Shown: positions 1-5,944, numbered from the stretch's first letter. The stretch: 9,216 nt of DNA from an uncultured Acidimicrobiales bacterium (GCA_938008925.1 CALLIQ010000504.1:1-9216), one strand, 5' to 3'. Translations and numbers: made by a program. The notes: generated from the letters alone by a model not told the origin.

Positions 1-305
1 GCGGCCAGGCCGATGAAGGTCCACGCCGACTGGCTGTCGGCGAGACCCGGGTCGAGGCGAGCGATGACGACGTAGCCGAGGCCGTTGAGGAATGCCGCGA
101 GTGGCACGAGAAGACCATCGGCGGCAGACGCGAACCGCCGCACCACCACATGGGCGGCGAGCAGCAGCGTGACGACGATCCCGAGGAACGGGACGATGTT
201 GGCGGGCAGGGTCGCGGCTCGGCCGAGGCTCGTGAGCCCATAGGCAGCGACCGTGATGAGCGAAGCCAGAACGAGCAGGCCGAGCTCGACGGTGCGAGGT
301 CTCAT
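1..305 (-). CDS. rodA: FtsW/RodA-family SEDS glycosyltransferase, N-terminal part (runs off the left edge)
   Basis: This is the first 101 codons of a membrane protein; the rest lies beyond the window. It starts with MRPRTVELGLLVLAS and shows three hydrophobic segments at about residues 8-25, 36-55 and 65-82. The stretch LNGLGYVVIARLD followed by WTFIGLA is typical of actinobacterial RodA/FtsW proteins. Family members are SEDS peptidoglycan polymerases that work with a class B penicillin-binding protein in the plasma membrane. The position after pstP matches the known order fhaA-fhaB-pstP-rodA-pbpA-pknA-pknB, so pbpA and the kinases probably follow off-window. The ATG at 305 lies 15 bases after the pstP stop. 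No clear Shine-Dalgarno sequence precedes it; a five-codon mini-ORF ends on it through an ATGA overlap. Whether it is called RodA or FtsW cannot be settled from this fragment. Confidence 0.88.
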   Translation of the reverse strand, partial: MRPRTVELGLLVLASLITVAAYGLTSLGRAATLPANIVPFLGIVVTLLLAAHVVVRRFASAADGLLVPLAAFLNGLGYVVIARLDPGLADSQSAWTFIGLA

Positions 306-328
306 GTCAACCGGCTCATGTCAGCCGG
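301..328 (-). repeat. 14-bp tandem duplication at the pstP stop / rodA start
   Basis: Positions 301-314 and 315-328 are tandem copies of CTCATGTCARCCGG, differing only at 310/324. On the minus strand each copy holds a TGA-C-ATG-AG unit. The first TGA ends pstP (323-321). The ATG after it (319) opens a five-codon frame (M-S-R-L-T) whose TGA (304-302) overlaps the rodA ATG (305-303). The simplest reading is a duplicated stop/start junction. Confidence 0.85.
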
Positions 329-1580
329 TGAGCGTCGCGGTGTCCGCCGAACTGAGATTGCTGACGAAGTCGCGGGCGTCGTCGAGCGAGCCCCACTGGG
401 TCCGGGCGCGGAGCCGTTCACGGGAAGCGCCGTCGAGGTCCTCGACGAGTAGACCGGTGTCGTCGATCTCCTCGCTGTTGAACCACAGCACGCCGCCGGG
501 CCGGCCGCGGAGAATCACGACCGAGCCCTCGACGTCGTCGACGAAGTAGGCGCCACGGCTGTACCAATACGAGCCGCCGAGGCCGAGACCGAGCACGAAC
601 ATCACGACGAGGCTGAGCAACAGGGTCGAACGGAAGGGCAACCAGCGGCGCTTGGCCGGACGGCCGCGGTGGACTTCGTCGCCGCTGGGTTGTTCGGGCG
701 CTCCCTCGGGCAGTAGGGCGATCGGCGCATCGACCGGCGGGACCTCTTCGGTACGGGGACCGAGTGAGCCGTGTTCGGGGGCTTCGGCAAGGGGGCCGTC
801 GCCGACGTCGAGCGGTTCTTCCTTGGTGATGTCACGATCGGCCGCTTCGGGCTCGGCGCCGACGGGGTCGGTCGCGTCCTTGACGTCGATCAACACGACC
901 GTGACGTTGTCGCGCCCGCCACGCTCGACGGCCTCGGCGACGAGAAGCTCGGCAGCCTTGGCGGCGTCGGCGTTGTTGGCGAGTATTCCGAGGATCGACT
1001 GGTCGTCGACCTCGTTGAACAATCCGTCGCTGCACAAGATGTAGCGATCGCCGACCTCGGCGTCGATCTGATACGGATCCACGGCGACCTCGGCGGAGAT
1101 GCCGAGCGCTCGGGTGACGATGTTTCGCTGCGGATGGGTCAGCGCTTCTTCGCGGGTGAGGCGACCTTCGCGAACCAGATCTTCGACGAGCGAGTGGTCT
1201 TGCGTGAGCTGTTCGAGTGCGCCGGCGCGGGCTCGGTATGCGCGGCTGTCGCCGACGTTCACGATGTTGAGGATCGAGTTGCCGGGATCGGCTGCCGCTG
1301 CGACGAGCGTGGTGCCCATCCCGCGGAGCGACGGGTCGGATGCCTGCTCGTAGATGCGGCGATTGGCGGCCTCGGCGACCTTGACCAGGCGTTCGAGCGA
1401 GATGAGTCCGCGGACGCCGCTCAGTTCGCCGATTGCGAGCGCTGCCGCCTTCTCGCCCCCGGCGTGGCCTCCCATGCCGTCCGCGACGGCGGCGATGCTC
1501 TTCGAGAACAGCGCGCGGTCCTGGTTGACCTGACGGACTTGGCCGACGTGGGTTGCCGACGCGCCTTCGAGTCGGATCAT
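321..1580 (-). CDS. pstP: PP2C-type Ser/Thr protein phosphatase PstP, membrane-anchored
   Basis: This 419-residue protein dephosphorylates Ser/Thr-phosphorylated proteins and counteracts the PknA/PknB-type kinases at the inner face of the membrane. The PP2C domain covers about residues 5-235. Metal-binding and catalytic motifs are VNQDR (18-22), ADGMGGHAGGE (33-43), GTT (89-91), NVGDSRAYR (108-116), CSDGLF (183-188) and GGRDNVTVV (221-229), so all expected Asp residues are present. An acidic, Pro-rich linker (about 236-312) leads to one membrane helix (about 319-340) and a roughly 77-residue outer tail, as in mycobacterial PstP. The ATG at 1580 is chosen because it overlaps the fhaB stop (ATGA) and has GGAG five bases upstream, and because the PP2C fold begins immediately. 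The open frame continues further upstream, but only as an overlap with fhaB. Translational coupling with fhaB is likely. Confidence 0.95.
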   Translation of the reverse strand: MIRLEGASATHVGQVRQVNQDRALFSKSIAAVADGMGGHAGGEKAAALAIGELSGVRGLISLERLVKVAEAANRRIYEQASDPSLRGMGTTLVAAAADPGNSILNIVNVGDSRAYRARAGALEQLTQDHSLVEDLVREGRLTREEALTHPQRNIVTRALGISAEVAVDPYQIDAEVGDRYILCSDGLFNEVDDQSILGILANNADAAKAAELLVAEAVERGGRDNVTVVLIDVKDATDPVGAEPEAADRDITKEEPLDVGDGPLAEAPEHGSLGPRTEEVPPVDAPIALLPEGAPEQPSGDEVHRGRPAKRRWLPFRSTLLLSLVVMFVLGLGLGGSYWYSRGAYFVDDVEGSVVILRGRPGGVLWFNSEEIDDTGLLVEDLDGASRERLRARTQWGSLDDARDFVSNLSSADTATLTG

Positions 1581-2077
1581 GCGAGCTCCATCACGATGCT
1601 GCCGACCTGAATTCGGTCGCCGATGGTGACGACGGTGGGCGCGGTGACCCGCTGGCGGTTGAGGTAGGTGCCGTTCGTCGAGCCGAGGTCTTCGACCACG
1701 ACGCCGCTCTCGCCCCGGTTGAGGCGGGTGTGGATCTGGGAGATGTAGGTGTCGTCGAGCGTGACCTGGCAGCCAGCAGCGCGACCGATCGACAGCTCGG
1801 TGTTGATGGCGAAGGTGGCGCCAGCCTTGTCGGGCGGGTCGACGATGGTGAGCCGGCTCGGCGCGCTCGAGACGCCCGGGTTGCCTCCGCCGCCGGCGGG
1901 AACCGCGGCCGGAGCTGCACTCCGGGCTTTGCGGCCCTTCGCTCCAGCCTCGACGCGCTTGGGTGCGAGGGCGCCGCGCCATGTGGCCTGCAGCACGCGA
2001 AAGAAGAACAGGTAGACGAGCGCCAACAGGCACCAGCGGAGCAAGGTCAACAATGCGTCAGGCACGGCGCCCGACAC
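1577..2077 (-). CDS. fhaB: FHA-domain membrane protein FhaB (FipA)
   Basis: This 166-residue protein has an N-terminal membrane helix (about 8-29, rich in L, V and F), a basic and Ala/Gly-rich linker (about 35-73), and a C-terminal FHA domain (about 75-166). FHA hallmarks are visible: IGRAAGCQV (97-105), the conserved Ser-x-x-His of SQIH (113-116) and the phosphothreonine-loop motif GSTNGTYLN (132-140). Such domains bind phosphothreonine peptides. In mycobacteria FhaB/FipA links Ser/Thr kinase signalling to FtsZ/FtsQ and septal growth; that role is inferred here from family and position. The gene lies 54 bases after fhaA and overlaps pstP by four bases. Length, membrane anchor and order all agree with the family. 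Confidence 0.93.
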   Translation of the reverse strand: MSGAVPDALLTLLRWCLLALVYLFFFRVLQATWRGALAPKRVEAGAKGRKARSAAPAAVPAGGGGNPGVSSAPSRLTIVDPPDKAGATFAINTELSIGRAAGCQVTLDDTYISQIHTRLNRGESGVVVEDLGSTNGTYLNRQRVTAPTVVTIGDRIQVGSIVMELA

Positions 2078-2131
2078 AGTACTGGCGAACGCCGTTTCGA
2101 GCGTGCGGGGTGGCCCGCTTTGCTGACGTGG

Positions 2132-2794
2132 TCATGCCTGACGGAACGTGAGACTCACGGTGCCGAACGTGAGCGTGTCGCCATCGACGAGCAGGCGTCG
2201 GGTGACTCGCTCGCCGTTGACGCGGCTGCCGTTGGTCGAGCCGAGGTCGATGAGGACGAAACTGTCGCCGTCCGGGTGGAGCTGGGCGTGCTCACGCGAC
2301 GAGTTCGGATCGGGCAGGACGACGTCGCAACTCGGCATCCGACCGAGCGTGAGTTGGCGAGCCGGGAGCTCCAAGACCGTGCCGTCGTTCACCATGAGCC
2401 AGCCCATCGGCGCGTTCGGATTGATCGTCTCGTCGAAGAGCGGCGTGGCGCGGAACATGCCGACGGTGAGATCGGCGTCTTCGAGGAGGTTGACCGAGAT
2501 GCGGCCGAGGAACATGAGGCCCTCATCCGCGCCGTGCGCACGGACCGTGGCAACGAGCTCGGTGATCAGCGAGTCCTTGATCTGGGCGAACCGCTCGAAG
2601 TCCTCGGTGGCGAGGCTGATCTCGAACCGGTTGGGGGCGACGGTTCGACCGTGCACGTCGAGGGTCCGATTGGCATCGACGTCGCGGATGAGACGGCGCC
2701 CGACCTCGACCGGCTGCAGGCCGGTGCGGAAGGCGCGAGCGAACATGCCTTCCACCAATCGTTCGAGGCGATCCTCGAATCCTCGCAACACCAT
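2132..2794 (-). CDS. fhaA: FhaA: DUF3662 domain plus C-terminal FHA domain, compact form
   Basis: This 220-residue cytosolic protein has two parts. Residues about 1-115 form the DUF3662 (FhaA N-terminal) domain, recognised from FEDRLERLVEGMFARAF near the start and from VAPNRFEISL and MFLGRISVNL further on. Residues about 132-220 form an FHA domain with LGRMPSCDVVLPD (150-162), SSREHA (165-170) and LGSTNGSRVNG (184-194). In mycobacteria FhaA binds the phosphorylated pseudokinase domain of MviN and helps control peptidoglycan synthesis. The two domains here are separated by only about 15-20 residues, whereas the mycobacterial protein has a long disordered linker and is more than twice as long. 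It is the first gene of the minus-strand operon. The ATG at 2794 has no Shine-Dalgarno sequence but sits 6 bases after a TAGTTT hexamer. Confidence 0.94.
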   Translation of the reverse strand: MVLRGFEDRLERLVEGMFARAFRTGLQPVEVGRRLIRDVDANRTLDVHGRTVAPNRFEISLATEDFERFAQIKDSLITELVATVRAHGADEGLMFLGRISVNLLEDADLTVGMFRATPLFDETINPNAPMGWLMVNDGTVLELPARQLTLGRMPSCDVVLPDPNSSREHAQLHPDGDSFVLIDLGSTNGSRVNGERVTRRLLVDGDTLTFGTVSLTFRQA

Positions 2795-2806
2795 CGGGTC
2801 AAACTA
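2795..2806 (-). promoter_or_regulatory. Predicted leaderless -10 element of fhaA
   Basis: On the minus strand TAGTTT (2806-2801) is followed by six bases and then the fhaA ATG at 2794. This spacing puts the transcription start on the A of the start codon. No Shine-Dalgarno sequence is seen. No convincing -35 hexamer is present, which is common for TANNNT promoters in Actinobacteria. Prediction only. Confidence 0.45.
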
Positions 2807-2813
2807 CTCGTGG

Positions 2814-2844
2814 GGCGATCGCTGTTGGGAGCGCTACGATCGCC
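2814..2844. repeat. Inverted repeat in the fhaA / tRNA-Leu divergent promoter region
   Basis: GGCGATCG (2814-2821) and CGATCGCC (2837-2844) are perfect 8-bp arms separated by 15 bases. The right arm overlaps the predicted tRNA -10 (TACGAT, 2835-2840), and the whole element lies about 20-50 bp upstream of the fhaA start. It could be a protein-binding site serving both directions; no regulator is identified. Confidence 0.4.
2835..2840 (+). promoter_or_regulatory. Predicted -10 element of the tRNA-Leu gene
   Basis: TACGAT matches four of six bases of TATAAT and lies 14 bases upstream of the mature tRNA 5' end, so transcription would start near 2847. No good -35 hexamer is seen at the expected distance (2811-2817 reads TGGGGCG). 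Confidence 0.4.
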
Positions 2845-2854
2845 GGACCACTTT

Positions 2855-2938
2855 GCGCGAGTGGCGGAATTGGCAGACGCGCTGGATTCAGGTTCCAGTG
2901 TCCGAAAGGACGTGGGGGTTCAAGTCCCCCCTCGCGCA
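2855..2938 (+). tRNA. tRNA-Leu (anticodon CAG)
   Basis: All arms can be drawn. The acceptor stem is GCGCGAG (2855-2861) paired with CTCGCGC (2931-2937), with discriminator A at 2938. The anticodon stem CTGGA/TCCAG encloses the loop TTCAGGT, giving anticodon CAG at 2889-2891 (reads CUG codons). The long class II variable arm has a GTCC-GAAA-GGAC hairpin (2900-2911). The T arm is GGGGG-TTCAAGT-CCCCC (2914-2930). The 3' CCA is not encoded. The 84-base length fits a leucine tRNA. It is divergent from fhaA, the same arrangement as leuT beside fhaA in Mycobacterium tuberculosis. Confidence 0.97.
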
Positions 2939-2948
2939 CGATCGTGTT

Positions 2949-2993
2949 GTGATGTCATCAGGCCGAACTTGCAGGGCCTCGGTGCGACATCAC
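2949..2993 (+). terminator. Nested hairpin just downstream of tRNA-Leu, possible terminator
   Basis: An outer 8-bp stem pairs GTGATGTC (2949-2956) with GACATCAC (2986-2993). Inside it a 5-bp stem pairs AGGCC (2960-2964) with GGCCT (2975-2979) around a 10-base loop. The element starts 10 bases after the tRNA. There is no T-tract, so it would be a non-canonical terminator; it could also serve 3' processing or act as an operator for the following genes. Confidence 0.45.
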
Positions 2994-3031
2994 GCATCGG
3001 GGATCTGGATGTTGACCCGACGAGGGCACAT

Positions 3032-3047
3032 CGTTCGGAACCGAACG
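3032..3047. promoter_or_regulatory. Candidate operator: CGTTCGG-AA-CCGAACG
   Basis: Two perfect 7-bp arms (3032-3038 and 3041-3047) flank two bases, 50-65 bp upstream of the aldolase start. This compact dyad resembles binding sites of TetR- or GntR-type dimeric repressors in size, but no such gene is nearby. Part of a CGAACG half-site recurs at 3062-3067. Confidence 0.4.
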
Positions 3048-3066
3048 TCCGCCGAGCTTTTCGAAC

Positions 3067-3078
3067 GGGATCAATCCC
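3067..3078. promoter_or_regulatory. Short inverted repeat GGGAT-CA-ATCCC before the aldolase -10
   Basis: Perfect 5-bp arms with a 2-base centre lie between the presumed -35 and -10 regions of the aldolase promoter (-10 at 3084-3089). A protein bound here would block polymerase. The arms are short, so chance occurrence is possible. Confidence 0.25.
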
Positions 3079-3083
3079 AGCAG

Positions 3084-3096
3084 TAGCGTCCGATCC
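3084..3096 (+). promoter_or_regulatory. Predicted leaderless -10 element of the aldolase-dioxygenase operon
   Basis: TAGCGT (3084-3089) fits TANNNT and is followed by seven bases and the ATG at 3097. No Shine-Dalgarno sequence precedes the ATG, so the mRNA probably begins on the start codon. A weak TTCGAA at 3060-3065 could be the -35 with an 18-base spacer. Confidence 0.45.
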
Positions 3097-3876
3097 ATGC
3101 GAGCCAATCCGGTCAAGAGTCGACTCACAGCGGGAGAGACGCTCTACGGAACCATGGTGTTCGAGTTCTTGAGCGCCGGCTTGCCCCAAGTCCTCCAAGG
3201 CGCGGGCGCTGACTTCGTCTTCTACGACATGGAGCACTCAGGATTCTCCTACGGCGAAATCAAGAACCAGCTCGCGCTGTGTCGGGGCCTCGACATCGTC
3301 CCGCTCGTTCGACCGCGAGCGACCACCCACGAACACACCGCCCAGCTGCTCGACCTCGGCGCCATGGGCATCTTGTTCCAGATGTGTGAGACGCCAGAGC
3401 AGGCTGAGCAGTTCGTGCGGTTGACGAGGTATCCGCCGACGGGCCAGCGCGGGGCGATGTTCGGTGGCGCACACGACGACTACGGCGGCCACACCGTCCC
3501 GGAGGTCATCGACGGAGCCCACGACCGCACGATGGTCTGTGTCTTGATCGAGTCCGCCAAAGGTGTCGCGAACGCCGAGGAGATCATGTCGGTCCCGGGC
3601 GTGGACGTCGCCCATCTCGGCCACGGCGATCTCTCGCTGTCACTCGGCGTTCCGGGCGAGACCGACCACCCGTCGATGCATGCCGGCATCGACGCGATCC
3701 TCGACGCATGTGAGAAGCACGGCAAGGCCGCAGCGTGTTTGGCCGGCGACGTACAGACGGGTATCGACTGGGTGAATCGAGGATTTCGCATGATCAGCTA
3801 CAGCTACGACATCGGCCTCATGACATCCGCGCTCGCTGCCGGGATCGGCCAGATTCGCGAAGGGTCGGACTCGTGA
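3097..3876 (+). CDS. HpcH/HpaI-type class II aldolase
   Basis: This 259-residue enzyme belongs to the HpcH/HpaI family of metal-dependent class II aldolases, which cleave or form 4-hydroxy-2-oxo acids with pyruvate as one product. Visible motifs are DMEHSG (44-49) with the presumed catalytic base His47, VRPR (71-74) with substrate-binding Arg72, ESAKGVANAEEI (152-163) with metal ligand Glu152, and GHGDLSLSLG (175-184) with metal ligand Asp178. These match His45, Arg70, Glu149 and Asp175 of HpaI within two or three residues. Length is normal for the family. It is the first gene of a three-gene operon with two oxygenases and overlaps the next gene by four bases (GTGA). It is probably leaderless. 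The substrate cannot be told from sequence: HpaI, 2-keto-3-deoxyrhamnonate aldolase, DDG aldolase and citramalyl/malyl-type variants share the fold. Confidence 0.9.
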   Translation: MRANPVKSRLTAGETLYGTMVFEFLSAGLPQVLQGAGADFVFYDMEHSGFSYGEIKNQLALCRGLDIVPLVRPRATTHEHTAQLLDLGAMGILFQMCETPEQAEQFVRLTRYPPTGQRGAMFGGAHDDYGGHTVPEVIDGAHDRTMVCVLIESAKGVANAEEIMSVPGVDVAHLGHGDLSLSLGVPGETDHPSMHAGIDAILDACEKHGKAAACLAGDVQTGIDWVNRGFRMISYSYDIGLMTSALAAGIGQIREGSDS

Positions 3877-4664
3877 TCCTGACCGAAGCACAAACGTCGG
3901 AGTATCGAGACCGCGGATGGTTGGTGATCCCCGACGCCTTTCGAGCGGCCGAGGTCGACGTGCTGCAGGCCGCTGCGCTCGAGGTGCTGGAACGACCCGG
4001 GCCGGAGGTTGGTCGCGAGGCCGACGGCTCGCCCCACGTCTGCTGGGGCATGCACCTGTTCGACGATCGACTCGACGCACTCGTTCATCACCCAACGCTC
4101 GTCGAGACGAGCCGCCAACTGCTCGACAACGACTTCTTCGTTCACCAGTCGCGCATCAACATGAAGCAGACGAACGGCTCGATCGTCGCCTGGCACCAAG
4201 ACTTCGGCACCTACCACCGGGTTGACGGCGTGCCCGACCCTCGCGGAATCATGATCGCGGTCTTTCTCGATGACGTCACCGCAGCGAACGCGCCGCTGCT
4301 CGCCGTCCCCGGCTCCCACCGGGAGGGTTTGGTGTCCACCGCCCAGGTCGACCCATCCGCTCCCGACTTCGAAGCCGTGTCGAAGTATCGCTACGACATC
4401 ACGGGCGACACGATGAAGCGTCTCGTCGATGACTACGGCCTCGAGTCGATCACCGGAACCGCCGGGTCGCTCTTGCTGATGGACATGACCGTCGTGCACG
4501 GCTCGTCGGTCAACATCAGCCCGCTCCGCCGACTGCTCCTCTACATCAACGTGTGCCCAGTCGACAACCGAGGCGAGTCCTACGAACGACCCGAGTACTA
4601 CGCGGCTCGTGACTTCTCGCCCGTGCAACCGTCGTCGCCCGAGTGCCTCTTGGAGTTCGCATGA
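3873..4664 (+). CDS. EctD-like phytanoyl-CoA dioxygenase (PhyH) family Fe(II)/2-oxoglutarate oxygenase
   Basis: This 263-residue protein carries the PhyH facial triad: His108 and Asp110 in AWHQDFGTYH, and distal His209 in VVHGSSVNISPLRR, with Arg219 or Arg220 as the likely 2-oxoglutarate anchor. The run FVHQSRINMKQ (89-99) and the WHxDFxTxHxxDGxPxxR pattern strongly recall ectoine 5-hydroxylase EctD and relatives. It lacks EctD's FETWHxEDG form, and no ectoine genes are nearby, so a different small hydrophilic substrate is more likely. The start is GTG at 3873: it overlaps the aldolase stop, has GAAGGG eight bases upstream, and gives the normal N-terminus with DRGWLVIPDAF. The frame stays open upstream, but that part only overlaps the aldolase. 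It overlaps the next gene by ATGA. Expected reaction: hydroxylation with release of succinate and CO2. Confidence 0.88.
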   Translation: MILTEAQTSEYRDRGWLVIPDAFRAAEVDVLQAAALEVLERPGPEVGREADGSPHVCWGMHLFDDRLDALVHHPTLVETSRQLLDNDFFVHQSRINMKQTNGSIVAWHQDFGTYHRVDGVPDPRGIMIAVFLDDVTAANAPLLAVPGSHREGLVSTAQVDPSAPDFEAVSKYRYDITGDTMKRLVDDYGLESITGTAGSLLLMDMTVVHGSSVNISPLRRLLLYINVCPVDNRGESYERPEYYAARDFSPVQPSSPECLLEFA

Positions 4665-5524
4665 TCGAGTTCGTGCCGCTCGACGAGCCACTCGGCGCGG
4701 TCGTCACCGATCTCGACATCGACGCGGCGTTGAGCGACTCGGAGTTCACCAAAGGGCTCGCCGATGCGCTGTTGAAGCACTCGGTCTTGATCTTCCGCGG
4801 CAGCGACATCGCGCCCGCCGAACTCGTTGCGCTCGGGCGAGCGTTCGGCGAACTCGAGATCCTCCCCGAGCCCGACAAGCGACACCCGGACCATCCGGAG
4901 ATCTTCAATCTGACCAACGTGAAGCCGGACGGTGACATCGCCGAGTTCGACGATTCACAGTCGGTCTTCCTGCGAGGAACGCAGCGGTGGCACACCGACA
5001 GCTCGTTCCGAGAGATCCCCGCGCTGTGCACGATGCTCTACGCAGTCGAGGTGACCAAGCAGGGCGGCCAAACCGAGTTCGCCGACATGCGAGCGGCGCT
5101 CGCTCAGCTCTCGGACGAGGCCAAGTCGGAGATCGAGCAGCTCTCGCTGGTGCACAGCTACGAGTACTCACGAGCCAACAACCCCGGACGCATGGACCCG
5201 ATGAGCGATGAGGAGCGGGCCAAGTATCCGCCCGTCGAACACCCCTGGGTTCGCACCCACGCGGACGGCACGCAGTCGCTCTACATGGGGGGCCACGCCT
5301 CACACATCGTGGGCCGGGACGAAGCCGAGAGCAGGCGGCGGTTCGCCGAGATCGAAGACGGTCTCGTCGCCAACGATCTCGTCTATCAGCACCGCTGGCG
5401 GGCTCACGACCTCGTCGTGTGGGACAACCGCACGACGCTGCATCGATTGCTGCCCTATGACATCGCAAACGAGCGACGCGTCATGCGGCGCATCACCGTC
5501 GCTGGGACCGAGCGCGTCCGCTAA
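4661..5524 (+). CDS. TfdA/TauD-family 2-oxoglutarate-dependent dioxygenase
   Basis: This 287-residue enzyme has the full TauD/TfdA set: iron ligands His111 and Asp113 (RWHTDSSF) and His261 (WDNRTTLHRLLPYD), 2-oxoglutarate contacts Thr138 (GGQTEFADMRAA) and Arg272 or Arg273. Other family blocks are FRGSDI (45-50), PWVRTHADG (195-203), GGHASHIVG (210-218) and the QHRW-DLVVWDN run. Length and residue numbering nearly equal those of 2,4-D dioxygenase TfdA (287 residues; His113, Asp115, His262, Arg273). TfdA hydroxylates an aryloxyacetate side chain, giving phenol and glyoxylate; TauD frees sulfite from taurine. The ATG at 4661 is chosen for its ATGA overlap with the previous gene and GGAG five bases upstream; a GTG at 4643 is less likely. 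Last gene of the operon, ending 12 bases from the convergent VOC gene. Substrate unknown. Confidence 0.92.
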   Translation: MIEFVPLDEPLGAVVTDLDIDAALSDSEFTKGLADALLKHSVLIFRGSDIAPAELVALGRAFGELEILPEPDKRHPDHPEIFNLTNVKPDGDIAEFDDSQSVFLRGTQRWHTDSSFREIPALCTMLYAVEVTKQGGQTEFADMRAALAQLSDEAKSEIEQLSLVHSYEYSRANNPGRMDPMSDEERAKYPPVEHPWVRTHADGTQSLYMGGHASHIVGRDEAESRRRFAEIEDGLVANDLVYQHRWRAHDLVVWDNRTTLHRLLPYDIANERRVMRRITVAGTERVR

Positions 5525-5536
5525 CCGATCATCTCG

Positions 5537-5944
5537 CTACTCGGCGCATGGCAGATCCAGGCGATCACCTACGGTCATGCCCTCGTTGGCGTCCTCGAGG
5601 CAGAAGCTGTGGCCGGCGGGGTCGGCGAAGACTCGGAACGGTGGATCCTCGTCAGGGCGGTCGGCCAACTTCTCTCCACCCAGCTGCAGGATCAGGCGCT
5701 CCGACTCATCCAAGTCAGGAACCGGTAGGTCGAGATGTACCTGCTGAGGGCGCTCCGGTTGCGGCCAACGCGGCTCGACGTGATTAGTCACGCGCTGCAC
5801 CGCGAGGTCGATCGATTCACCGGAGATCGTGATCCAGTCGGCGGAGCGGAAGGTGATCGGCCAACCGAGGAGCGCCGACCAGAAGGTCGCAACCGCCTCG
5901 ATGTCAGAAGCGTCGAGAACGATCTGGCGAATCCGAAGGCTCAT
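5537..5944 (-). CDS. Glyoxalase-like (VOC superfamily) protein
   Basis: This 135-residue single-module protein has the paired beta-alpha-beta-beta-beta pattern of the vicinal oxygen chelate fold. It begins LRIRQIVLDASDIEAVATFW (3-22) with SALLGWPI after it. The second half begins QQVHLDLPVPDLDESERLIL (67-86) and ends in FRVFADPAGHSFCLED (103-118). It resembles the glyoxalase-like domain common in Actinobacteria. His70, Glu117 and an acidic residue may bind a metal, but His at the first half position is absent, so catalysis is uncertain; such proteins also act in resistance or as binding proteins. The second of two adjacent ATGs (5944) is preferred because it lies six bases after a TATCGT hexamer. 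The frame stays open to 6040, but that extension has no family similarity. Convergent with the dioxygenase gene. Confidence 0.85.
   Translation of the reverse strand: MSLRIRQIVLDASDIEAVATFWSALLGWPITFRSADWITISGESIDLAVQRVTNHVEPRWPQPERPQQVHLDLPVPDLDESERLILQLGGEKLADRPDEDPPFRVFADPAGHSFCLEDANEGMTVGDRLDLPCAE

Noticed and set aside
771..1610. Plus-strand open frame of 279 codons opposite pstP
   Set aside because: Antisense shadow of an intact, well-conserved phosphatase gene; no family features.
1581..2033. N-terminal extension of pstP to a 570-residue protein
   Set aside because: The extension is Arg/Pro-rich out-of-frame fhaB sequence. The ATG at 1580 has a GGAG site, an ATGA overlap and starts exactly at the PP2C fold.
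2855..2938. tRNA-Leu as an attachment site for an integrated element carrying the downstream operon
   Set aside because: No repeat of the tRNA 3' end and no integrase are seen in the window, and the tRNA position is the conserved one beside fhaA.
3012..3017. TTGACC as a -35 element for the aldolase operon
   Set aside because: A matching -10 at 16-18 bases downstream is not present (the dyad occupies that place), and the TAGCGT next to the ATG explains the start better.
1553..3172. Long plus-strand open frame (539 codons) opposite fhaB and fhaA
   Set aside because: It runs antisense through clear FHA and DUF3662 coding sequence and straight through the tRNA-Leu gene; its protein is a low-complexity shadow of high-GC codon use.
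3804..4691. Minus-strand open frame of 295 codons opposite the PhyH gene
   Set aside because: Antisense to a gene with all catalytic residues; the translated product is compositionally biased and has no recognisable motif.
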